In this document: positions 29,242 through 37,030 of the stretch, piece after piece
How the letters are laid out: the number at the start of each line of letters is the position of its first letter
How positions within the stretch are numbered: the first letter of the stretch is position 1
NCBI RefSeq assembly: GCF_009208735.1
Contig: NZ_WFLJ01000012.1
Location: 62,001 to 126,000 of the forward strand
Direction: 5' to 3'
Length of the DNA stretch: 64,000 nucleotides
Source of the DNA: Janthinobacterium rivuli
GTDB lineage: Bacteria > Pseudomonadota > Gammaproteobacteria > Burkholderiales > Burkholderiaceae_D
Made by a program: the position numbers and the translations under genes
The notes under the pieces: model-generated
Databases searched by the model: none
What the model saw: only the letters and a program-made list of their open reading frames with translations
What the model was told of the DNA's origin: nothing

Positions 29242-30132
29242 TTAGTTTAGATAATCGCGCGCCGACTTGACGATCTGCTCGGACAGCAGCTTGGTAAACG
29301 GCGTGTCCAGGGTCCACGCATGCCAGCTCAGCGGCACGTCCAGGGTGCGGCCCGGCAGCAGATCGACGAGACGCTCCGTCGCCAGCGCCTGCGCGGCCAG
29401 GCGCTGCGGCATCAGGCCGTACGCCAGGCCGTCGAGCACGCAGGCGCGGCGCGCCGCTTCGACCGGCAAGGTGTGGTGCGGAAACGCCTCGCGCAGATTC
29501 AATTGTTCAGCGAGAAAACGCGCCAGCAAGCCGTGCTGGCCCACGACGGCGGGCGCCAGTTGCACCGCTTCGGCCATAAAACCGTCGCCGAACCAGTGCC
29601 CGGCGAACATGGGCGTGGCCACGCAGACATAGCGCAAGGTGCCCAGCGGCGTGACGCTGGTGGCGGCCGCCGCGTCGAGCGCTGTGCCGGCCTCGGCCGA
29701 CACGCAGCCAAACACGGAGCCGTCGCGCACCATTTGCAGGGCGCTATCGCTGTCGGCCAGGCGCACGTCGAGCTGGCAGCGCGGCGGCGCCAGCAGGGCG
29801 GGCAAGGTGTCGGGGAACCACGTGGCCAGGCTGTCGGCATCGATGGCGATGGCGATTTCCGGCATGCTGACGCTGTTGCCGAGGTCGATGTCGAGCGAGG
29901 CTTCCATCAGCTTGACGTTGCGGTGATGCACGATCAGGCGCTGGCCCAGGCCCGTCGGCACGGCTGGCTGGCCACGGATGATCAGCAAGCGCCCGCTGGC
30001 GTCTTCCAGCGCCTTGATGCGCTGCGAGACGGCCGACTGGGTGATGCCCAGCGCCAGGGCGGCCTTGTCGAAACTGCCATGGCTGGCGACGGCGTCCAGC
30101 ACGGCCAGCGCGCGATAATCGAGTGATCCCAT
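29242..30132 (-). CDS. LysR-family regulator of the ArgP/IciA type
   Basis: A 296-residue LTTR. The N-terminal HTH (about 18–38: SFDKAALALGITQSAVSQRIK) and the overall pattern LDYRALAVLDAV…SFDKAA…QRIKALE match ArgP (IciA), which controls lysine/arginine export and was also described as an inhibitor of chromosome initiation. The usual partner gene argO/lysE is not adjacent. It is instead divergent from a flavoprotein gene across a 116-bp AT-rich gap. Confidence 0.88.
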   Translation of the reverse strand: MGSLDYRALAVLDAVASHGSFDKAALALGITQSAVSQRIKALEDASGRLLIIRGQPAVPTGLGQRLIVHHRNVKLMEASLDIDLGNSVSMPEIAIAIDADSLATWFPDTLPALLAPPRCQLDVRLADSDSALQMVRDGSVFGCVSAEAGTALDAAAATSVTPLGTLRYVCVATPMFAGHWFGDGFMAEAVQLAPAVVGQHGLLARFLAEQLNLREAFPHHTLPVEAARRACVLDGLAYGLMPQRLAAQALATERLVDLLPGRTLDVPLSWHAWTLDTPFTKLLSEQIVKSARDYLN

Positions 30133-30159
30133 TAGCTCAGCTTATAAATTTTAAAAATG

Positions 30160-30174
30160 ATTAGTTATACTAAT
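30160..30174. promoter_or_regulatory. Palindromic candidate LysR-regulator site
   Basis: ATTAGTTATACTAAT: arms ATTAGT/ACTAAT around a 3-bp centre, in an AT-rich divergent intergenic region 28 bp before the regulator's start. This is the position expected for LTTR autoregulation. Confidence 0.45.
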
Positions 30175-30248
30175 GCATATATTGCTGCAAAGTAAAACCT
30201 TATTTTCACCAAACGGGTAGTATCGAACGCTGTGAGCAACCTCAGTGG

Positions 30249-31709
30249 ATGGATAGCAGCATGAAGACGATACGAGTGGATGTGGCCGTGATCGGCGGCG
30301 GCACGGCCGGCATGACGGCGCACAAGGCGGCGCGCATGCAGGGCAAGCGCGTGCTGATGATCGAAAGCGGGCCGTACGGCACGACCTGCGCCAGGGTCGG
30401 CTGCATGCCCAGCAAACTCTTGATCGCGGCCGCCGAGGCGGCCCATGCCGTGGCCGCCGCGCCGGCGTTTGGCGTGCATCCTGGCCCCGTGCGCATCGAT
30501 GGCCGGCAAGTGATGGCCAGGGTGCGCAGCGAGCGCGACCGCTTTGTCGGCTTCGTGCTCGATGGCGTCAACGCCATTGCCGATGAGGAAAAACTGCGCG
30601 GCCATGCGCGGTTTATTTCCCCCGGCACATTGCAAGTCGATGAACATACCGTGGTGGAAGCGGCCAGCGTGGTGATCGCCACCGGTTCCACGGCCATCGT
30701 GCCGCCCGAGTGGCAGGCGGGCGGCGACAGGGTCATCACCAGCGACGCCGTGTTCGAATGGACGGACTTGCCGCAATCGGTCGCCGTGGTCGGCAGCGGC
30801 GTGATCGGCCTGGAACTGGGCCAGGCGCTGGCGCGGCTGGGCGTGCGCGTGACCCTGTTTGCGCGCGGCAATAAAGTCGCGCAGCTGACGGACCCGCTGG
30901 TGCTGCGCGAGGCGGACGCCGTGCTGGCGCGCGAACTCGATATCCGTTTCATGACCGGCGTCGCGCACGTGGCAAAAACGCCGGACGGCAGCGGCATTCT
31001 GCTGACCAGCCGCGATGATGCGGGCGTGGAAAAAACCGAGCAGTTCGAGTATCTGCTGGCCGCCATCGGCCGCCGTCCGAATGTGGACCAGATCGGCCTG
31101 GAAACGGCGCAGATCGAACTCGACCGCCATGGCATTCCCCTGCATGACCGGCACACCATGCAGTGCGGCAAGAGCGCCATCTTCATCGCCGGGGATGCCG
31201 ACAACGCCTTGCCACTGCTGCCCGAGGCGGCCGACGAGGGCCGCATCGCGGGCGAGAACGCGGCGCGCTTTCCTGACGTCAAACCGGGCTTGCGCCGCAC
31301 GCCGTTGACGATCGCCTTCACGGAGCCGCAGATCGCCACCCTGGGCGCGACCTACCAGCAATTGTGCGTGAGCCACGCGGGCCGTTTCGCCGTGGGCGCC
31401 GTGTCGTTCGGCAACCAGGGCCGCAGCCGCGTCATGCTGCAAAACCAGGGCTTGCTGCGCGTGTATGCGGAATTTGGCAGCAAGCGCTTTCTCGGCGCCG
31501 AGCTGATCGGCCCGAGGGCGGAACACCTGGGCCATTTGCTGGCCTGGGCGTGCCAGGCGCAGCTGACGGTGCCGGCCATGCTCGACATGCCGTTCTACCA
31601 CCCCGTCATCGAGGAAGGCGTGCGCACGGCCCTGCGCGAGCTGGCGCTGCACCTGGAAAAAGACCCGGAACACGCGCCCGGCTGCGCCGATTGCTCGCCT
31701 GGTGTCTGA
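30249..31709 (+). CDS. Dihydrolipoamide-dehydrogenase-like flavoprotein disulfide reductase
   Basis: A 486-residue FAD/NAD(P)-dependent pyridine nucleotide-disulfide oxidoreductase. The FAD-binding GGGTAG (16–21), redox-active pair C47/C52 in CARVGCMPSK, NAD-binding GSGVIGLELG and the C-terminal His-Glu region (FYHPVIEEG) are all present. No 2-oxoacid dehydrogenase E1/E2 genes are near, so it may be an orphan Lpd or act on another disulfide. The C-terminus has two extra Cys (PGCADCSPGV). An alternative start is ATG 30261. Confidence 0.88.
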   Translation: MDSSMKTIRVDVAVIGGGTAGMTAHKAARMQGKRVLMIESGPYGTTCARVGCMPSKLLIAAAEAAHAVAAAPAFGVHPGPVRIDGRQVMARVRSERDRFVGFVLDGVNAIADEEKLRGHARFISPGTLQVDEHTVVEAASVVIATGSTAIVPPEWQAGGDRVITSDAVFEWTDLPQSVAVVGSGVIGLELGQALARLGVRVTLFARGNKVAQLTDPLVLREADAVLARELDIRFMTGVAHVAKTPDGSGILLTSRDDAGVEKTEQFEYLLAAIGRRPNVDQIGLETAQIELDRHGIPLHDRHTMQCGKSAIFIAGDADNALPLLPEAADEGRIAGENAARFPDVKPGLRRTPLTIAFTEPQIATLGATYQQLCVSHAGRFAVGAVSFGNQGRSRVMLQNQGLLRVYAEFGSKRFLGAELIGPRAEHLGHLLAWACQAQLTVPAMLDMPFYHPVIEEGVRTALRELALHLEKDPEHAPGCADCSPGV

Positions 31710-31873
31710 TGCAATTTTATTATTTATATAATTTTGTAGACAAGCTCACATGATTGCGCGATCATCGCTGCCACATTGAAATATTGATTAATAGCAAAAA
31801 ACATTTCAAATGGTTCATGCCCACGACACCCTGATGGTAAAAAGGGGGAGCGGCTAGCGATGACGGAGACGAT

Positions 31874-32995
31874 GTGAAAATTCGGCGCATTTACGCGGGA
31901 GAACTCGCGCTGGGCGTGGCCCTGCCCTGGGACGTGCATGGCGAAACGGGCGGCTTGCTTGCCAGGCTGGGCCATGTCATCAGCAGCGAGAACCAGATCG
32001 CCTTGCTGCTGGCGCGCGGCGTCATCGCCGATACCAGTGCCGACGTGCCGCGCACGGCCACGGAAGCGCCGTCGGCCCTGCGCATGCTGAACCTCGTCAC
32101 GGCTGGCCTGGCCCTTGTCTTGCCGGTCATTGCCGCCGGACAGGCGGGCAGCCACCTGACGCTGGGGCCGCTGGCGCAGCTGGTGGAAGAGGCCGTTGTG
32201 CTGGACGCCGACGTGGCGCTGGCCTGCATCCTGCACAACCAGGGCGCGGGCGACTTTGCCGTGCGTCACAGCGTCGACACGGCCGTCATCACGGCTTTGC
32301 TGGCGCGTGCGCTGAAACTCGATGATGAGGTCGTGCGCAGCGTGGTGCTGGCCGCGCTGAGCATGAACGTGGGCATGCTGGAACGCCATGCGGATTTCCA
32401 GCACAAGGCGGGGCCGCTGGACGCGCAGGAGCGCGCCTATTTGCGCGCCCATCCGCAAGCCGGTGTCGACTTGCTGCGCGCGACGGGTGTCACGGACGCC
32501 GTCTGGCTGCAGGCCGTGCTGCAGCACCATGAAAATATCGATGGCAGCGGCTATCCGCTGGGCACGCAAGGCGAGGCGATCGGCATCGGCGCGCGCCTGA
32601 TCATGCTGGCGGACCGCTATTGCGCACGCGTGTCGAAGCGCAGCTACCGCCAGCCCTTGCTGCCGAACGTGGCCCTGCGCGAAATGCTGATGGCCGACAA
32701 GGCCACCCTGGATGCGCCGCTGGCATCGCTGCTGGTGCGCGAGCTGGGCATCTACCCGGTCGGCACCTTCGTCAAATTGCTCAATGGGGAAATCGGCGTC
32801 GTCACGCGCAAGGGCTTGAACGCCACCACGCCCCATGTGCAGTCGCTGATCGGCCCGCGTGGCGCGCGCCTGGACGTGCCGCTGCGGCGCGATACGCGCG
32901 TGGACTTGCACGCCATCCGCGAAGTGCTCAGCGCGGAACAGGCGGGCTTGCAGTTCCGGCCCGACCAGCTGTGGGGCCGCAGCGCGCGAGTTTGA
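31874..32995 (+). CDS. Degenerate HD-GYP-domain protein
   Basis: A 373-residue protein, GTG start with GGAG 6 nt upstream. Residues about 125–260 align with the HD-GYP c-di-GMP phosphodiesterase domain: H132, H193 (AHPQAGVDLL) and HHENIDGSGYP (218–228) are kept. The HDxGK motif is replaced by MNVGM (164–168), removing two metal ligands and the Lys. It is therefore probably not a standard phosphodiesterase and may bind nucleotide or a partner instead. The N-terminus has the MKIRRIYAGELALG type seen in other HD-GYP proteins. Confidence 0.82.
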   Translation: MKIRRIYAGELALGVALPWDVHGETGGLLARLGHVISSENQIALLLARGVIADTSADVPRTATEAPSALRMLNLVTAGLALVLPVIAAGQAGSHLTLGPLAQLVEEAVVLDADVALACILHNQGAGDFAVRHSVDTAVITALLARALKLDDEVVRSVVLAALSMNVGMLERHADFQHKAGPLDAQERAYLRAHPQAGVDLLRATGVTDAVWLQAVLQHHENIDGSGYPLGTQGEAIGIGARLIMLADRYCARVSKRSYRQPLLPNVALREMLMADKATLDAPLASLLVRELGIYPVGTFVKLLNGEIGVVTRKGLNATTPHVQSLIGPRGARLDVPLRRDTRVDLHAIREVLSAEQAGLQFRPDQLWGRSARV

Positions 32996-32996
32996 T

Positions 32997-33482
32997 TTAG
33001 TTCAGCAGACCCGCATCGAGCCGTCCCTCAAGCGCCAGTTCGCGCATGATGCGCACGGTGTCGATGTCGGACTCCTTGTAGGCGGAGCGGCGGAAGTCGT
33101 CGTACAGGGCGTTGGCCGCATCGGTGGCCGCGTCGTGGCCGTCGTCATACTGGAAGCGCACCCACATGCTGGCTTCGTCGGGCATTTCGATGGTCATCAC
33201 CAGCGAGGAGGCGCTGATATCCTGTTGCGCCGGCACTTCGTAGCGCACCTGCAGTTGCGGTATCAGCACCACCCTGTCGTTGATGACCAGTTCGCCATAG
33301 CGCAGGCTGCGCGCGAAACCGGCGTCGCTGCGCTCGCTGATCTGGCACTCGTCCAGGTGCGGCACGAACAGCTTCGGCGACTCGGCACGCAGGACGAGGC
33401 CGCGCCAGACCTGTTCCAGGCTCAAGGTGTCGATCAGCGGGTTGAGCGGATCGTTGATTTCAATCAAGTGTTCAAATTTCAT
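32997..33482 (-). CDS. DUF1857 / SRPBCC-like protein
   Basis: A 161-residue protein starting at ATG 33482 (MKFEHLIEINDPLNP). The pattern resembles the AtaL-like DUF1857 family of SRPBCC (START-like) fold, e.g. LSLEQVWRGLVLRAESPKLFVP. Ligand and role are unknown. It ends 2 bp from the end of the HD-GYP gene (convergent). A longer in-frame start at 33557 adds 25 atypical residues and is not used. Confidence 0.75.
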   Translation of the reverse strand: MKFEHLIEINDPLNPLIDTLSLEQVWRGLVLRAESPKLFVPHLDECQISERSDAGFARSLRYGELVINDRVVLIPQLQVRYEVPAQQDISASSLVMTIEMPDEASMWVRFQYDDGHDAATDAANALYDDFRRSAYKESDIDTVRIMRELALEGRLDAGLLN

Positions 33483-33691
33483 GGGACTGCCATTCGGTAA
33501 GTGGGCGCGCACGGGCGATATAGGCGGAATGGTACTCCAGGCGTGACATCGCCGCACACATTACATCGGCCAAGATGGCGGCATATGGCGATATATCAAT
33601 GCCATTGCCTGTTTTTCAGGCAGGTGTCATCGTGCAAAAGGCGGGTGCGACGCTGTTACAATGGGCTGCTGTTCCCTGCGGAAATACCCTG

Positions 33692-35752
33692 ATGTCCAAA
33701 GCACCACAGTTCGGTCTGAATGCGCCCCAAAGCGAAGCGGTTACCTACCTCGACGGCCCTTGCCTCGTGCTGGCGGGCGCCGGCTCGGGCAAGACGCGCG
33801 TGATCACGCAAAAGATCGCCCATCTGATCGAAGACCGGGGCTACGACCCGCGCACCATCGCCGCCTTGACCTTCACCAACAAGGCGGCGCTGGAAATGCA
33901 GGAACGCATCGCCAAGCTATTGAAACAGCCGCGCCAGGCCAAGCAGTTGACGGTGTCGACCTTCCATTCGCTGGGCGTGAAAATCCTGCGCCAGGAAGCC
34001 AATGGCGTGGGCTTGAAGGATCGCTTTTCCATCATGGACAGCGACGACTGTTTTTCGCTGGTGCAAGACCTCGCCATTACCACCGATAAACAGGTGATCC
34101 GTGGCATCCAGAACGCCATGTCCTTGTGGAAAAATGGCTTGATCGACCCGGACATGGCGCTGGCGCAAGCGAAGGATGAGGACGAGGCCAACGCGGCGCG
34201 CATCTACCGCAGCTATGTGGCAACGCTCTCCGCCTACCAGGCCGTCGATTTCGACGATCTGATCCGCTTGCCCGTGGAACTGTTCCGCAACAACGGCCCC
34301 GTGCGCGACAAGTGGCAGCGCCGCCTGCGCTACCTGCTCGTCGACGAATACCAGGACACGAACACTTGCCAGTACGAACTGGTGAAACTGATGGTGACGG
34401 GCATCGGCAAGAAGCCGATGTTTACGGCCGTGGGCGACGACGACCAGGCCATCTATGCGTGGCGCGGCGCCACCGTGGAAAACCTGAAAACCCTGGAGAC
34501 GGATTTCCCCGATCTGCGGGTGATCAAGCTCGAGCAGAATTACCGCTCCACCATGCGCGTGCTGAACGCGGCCAATGCCGTCATCGGCAACAACCCGAAG
34601 CTGTTTGAAAAGTCGCTGTGGTCGGAACACGGCCTGGGCGAGCCGATCAAGGTGCTGGGCATGCAGACGGACGAGCAGGAGGCGGAGCAGGTCGCCATCA
34701 TGATCTCGGCCGACCATTTCGAGCGCAAGAACAAATTTTCCGATTACGCGATTTTGTACCGGGGCAACCACCAGGCGCGCATCATCGAACAGTGTCTGCG
34801 CAAGGAGCGCATCCCTTACACGATCTCGGGCGGCCAGAGTTTCTTCGACAAGGCCGAGATCAAGGACATCATCAGCTACCTGCGCCTGTTGGCGAACGAG
34901 GACGACGATCCGGCGTTTATTCGCGCCGTGACGACGCCGCGCCGCGGCGTGGGGCAGTCGACGCTGGAAGTGCTGGGCGCGTTTTCCGGGCAGTGGCAAT
35001 GTTCGCTGTTCCAGGCCGTGTTCAAGGGCGGTATCGAGGCCAAGCTGACGGACCGCCAGCTGGGGCCGCTGCGCGACTTCTGCAACTTCATCAACGACCT
35101 CGAATCGCGCGCCAGCCGCCCGGGCGCGGCCGGCAGCGGCGACAACGCGGCCGAAGTGCTGGACGACATGATGAAGGAAATTCACTACGAATCGTATCTG
35201 TACGATGCCTTCGAGGAACGGCAGGCGCAAAGCAAGTGGCAGAACGTGCTGGAATTCGTCAACTGGCTCAAGGAGCGGGGCCGTGGCGGCAAGGACCGCG
35301 ATGGCGAAGAAAAGAACGTGCTGGAACTGACGCAGATGGTGGCCTTGATGACCATGCTGGAAGGCAAGGACGAGGAGCAGGACGCCGTGCGCATGTCGAC
35401 CCTGCACGCGTCGAAAGGGCTGGAGTTTCCGCACGTGTTTCTGGTCGGCGTGGAAGAGGGCATCTTGCCGCACAAGGGCGACCCCGACGCGCCGGCCGAA
35501 ACCATCGCCGCGCGCATCCAGGAAGAGCGGCGGCTGATGTACGTGGGCATCACGCGCGCGCAGCGCACCTTGCACGTCACCTGGTGCAAGAAGCGCAAGC
35601 GGGCGGGCGAGCAAGTCCATTGCGACCCGTCGCGTTTCATCAAGGAAATGCAACTCGACGTGGGCGACGCCGTGCCCACGGAGGCGGAAGTGATTTCGCC
35701 CAAGGAACGCTTGGCGCGCATGAAGGCCTTGCTGGCCGCGCCGAAGGCGTGA
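33692..35752 (+). CDS. rep: ATP-dependent DNA helicase Rep (UvrD family)
   Basis: A 686-residue superfamily-1A helicase. ATG 33692 (MSKAPQFGLNAPQ) is preferred; in-frame residues upstream are unlike the family. Motifs: Q-motif LNAPQSEAV, Walker A AGAGSGKT (28–35), TFTNKAA, DEYQDTN, GDDDQAIYAWRGA and the C-terminal STLHASKGLEF, RRLMYVGITRA. Length and the GDDDQ motif (rather than GDTDQ as in UvrD) favour Rep, which clears replication forks. Confidence 0.93.
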   Translation: MSKAPQFGLNAPQSEAVTYLDGPCLVLAGAGSGKTRVITQKIAHLIEDRGYDPRTIAALTFTNKAALEMQERIAKLLKQPRQAKQLTVSTFHSLGVKILRQEANGVGLKDRFSIMDSDDCFSLVQDLAITTDKQVIRGIQNAMSLWKNGLIDPDMALAQAKDEDEANAARIYRSYVATLSAYQAVDFDDLIRLPVELFRNNGPVRDKWQRRLRYLLVDEYQDTNTCQYELVKLMVTGIGKKPMFTAVGDDDQAIYAWRGATVENLKTLETDFPDLRVIKLEQNYRSTMRVLNAANAVIGNNPKLFEKSLWSEHGLGEPIKVLGMQTDEQEAEQVAIMISADHFERKNKFSDYAILYRGNHQARIIEQCLRKERIPYTISGGQSFFDKAEIKDIISYLRLLANEDDDPAFIRAVTTPRRGVGQSTLEVLGAFSGQWQCSLFQAVFKGGIEAKLTDRQLGPLRDFCNFINDLESRASRPGAAGSGDNAAEVLDDMMKEIHYESYLYDAFEERQAQSKWQNVLEFVNWLKERGRGGKDRDGEEKNVLELTQMVALMTMLEGKDEEQDAVRMSTLHASKGLEFPHVFLVGVEEGILPHKGDPDAPAETIAARIQEERRLMYVGITRAQRTLHVTWCKKRKRAGEQVHCDPSRFIKEMQLDVGDAVPTEAEVISPKERLARMKALLAAPKA

Positions 35753-35759
35753 GCGGCGC

Positions 35760-36116
35760 TCAGGCTTCCACGGTGCCGTCCGGCGTGGCCTTCGGCACGA
35801 TGGCCAGTTGCATGCCCAGCGCATCGAGCATCTTCAAAATGGTGTCGAAGCGCGGTTTGCTGCCTTCGCGCAAGGCTTTATAGGCGCCTTCGCGCGTGAT
35901 GTCGGCCCGGGCCGCCACCTTGCCCATGCCATAGGCGCGCACCACGTCGTTCATGGCCGACTGGAACAGTTCGGCGTTGCCCGTGGCGACGATTTCGCTC
36001 ATGTAGGCGGCCACGGCGGCCTTGCTGGTCAGGTGTTGCGTCGGGTCGAATTTGCTCAGGCCTAATGCTTCCAGGTCGTCGAGGTCGAAGGTGTCGCTAT
36101 GGATGTCTTGGTTCAT
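35760..36116 (-). CDS. Antitoxin of HI1420 type (HigA-like HTH)
   Basis: A 118-residue antidote. FDPTQHLTSKAAVAAYMSE and the HTH VRAYGMGKVAARADITREGAYKALREGSKPRFDTILKMLDALG match the downstream-antidote family (HI1420-like). The gene overlaps the toxin gene by 4 bp and comes second, the order normal for this family. It likely binds the toxin and the operon promoter. Confidence 0.9.
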   Translation of the reverse strand: MNQDIHSDTFDLDDLEALGLSKFDPTQHLTSKAAVAAYMSEIVATGNAELFQSAMNDVVRAYGMGKVAARADITREGAYKALREGSKPRFDTILKMLDALGMQLAIVPKATPDGTVEA

Positions 36117-36496
36117 TTCTTTCGTGCTCCTGTGGATGCCGCCGCCGCTTTCTTCAGGGTCGCCTGCCGGGCTTTCAAGTCCTTGAGTATCGCTTGCGCC
36201 TGCTTGATGTCGCGTTGCTGGCTCGATTTATTGCCACCCAGCAGCAGCAAGATCAGGGTGCCCCGATTCGTTTCGTGAAAATACACGCGCCAGCCTGGCC
36301 CCGTCTGCAAAAAGCGCAGCTCGCACACGCCTTCGCCCACTGCCCGCCAGTCGCCCTTTTTGCCGTGCTGCAAATGCTTGATGCGCGCGTCAATGGCGGC
36401 GGCCGCCACGTCGTGCAGGGAGTCTTCCCAGCGGCGGTATTCGGCCGTCTTGCGCGTGTCGATCAGCAGTGGCTCGGTTGGTGTTGGTTCAATCAT
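36113..36496 (-). CDS. RelE/ParE-like toxin of HI1419 type
   Basis: A 127-residue killer protein. AEYRRWEDSLHD…ARIKHLQHGKKGDWRAVGEGVCELR…PGWRVYFHE…LLLGGNKSSQQRDI is the characteristic upstream member of HI1419/HI1420 modules. A basic tail (KARQATLKKAAAASTGARKK) extends past the fold. This family belongs to the RelE superfamily; mRNA cleavage is the expected activity but is not shown here. Confidence 0.9.
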   Translation of the reverse strand: MIEPTPTEPLLIDTRKTAEYRRWEDSLHDVAAAAIDARIKHLQHGKKGDWRAVGEGVCELRFLQTGPGWRVYFHETNRGTLILLLLGGNKSSQQRDIKQAQAILKDLKARQATLKKAAAASTGARKK

Positions 36497-36657
36497 TGTA
36501 ATCGTTTGTTCTCATTCGTCAAGCGGTTTGATCCAGCCATCAGGGAAGAATAGGCAGAAATGGCCGTCTGACCGATGGGGAATGGACGAGGTTTGTCCTG
36601 GCTCACGCCGCTGCGGCGGTAGAATGCCGCTTTCAGTCAGGAGTCACAGAGAGCACC

Positions 36658-36876
36658 ATGGACAATGCAGAACAGATGGAAACACGTTTCGTCGATATCG
36701 AAATCAAGCTGGCGCAGCAGGAGGACCTGGTCGAATCGCTGAACCAGATGGTGTACCAGCAGGGCAAGCGCATCGACCAATTGGAAGCGATGCTGCACAA
36801 GCTGGGCGAGCACGTGCGCGACGGGGCGCAGCAGGCGAATGGCGGGCTGGTCAACGAACGTCCGCCGCATTACTAA
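36658..36876 (+). CDS. slyX: SlyX family protein
   Basis: A 72-residue SlyX. ETRFVDIEIKLAQQEDLVESLNQMVYQQGKRIDQLEAML forms a short coiled coil and the C-terminal RPPHY is the family signature. Function is unknown. It starts after CAGGAGTCAC at 36636. Confidence 0.92.
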   Translation: MDNAEQMETRFVDIEIKLAQQEDLVESLNQMVYQQGKRIDQLEAMLHKLGEHVRDGAQQANGGLVNERPPHY

Positions 36877-37030
36877 ATCGGCATCGTGGTGCGGAGCGCA
36901 TGAAAACCGTTCATCACCGGCCGGCGCGCTACCATCAGTAGTTGCTGGTGACGCAAGTGTGTCAGGCTGTTATTATTTCAGGCTGGCCCGCGACACAATC
37001 GCGGCTCTCTTGCGTTTCTTGAAAGAAGAC

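Noticed and set aside
26397..36500. DnaA boxes, priA, an IciA-like gene and rep read as one replication island
   Set aside because: priA and rep are ordinary housekeeping genes and ArgP-type regulators mostly control basic amino-acid export; the grouping is suggestive but not evidence of joint function.
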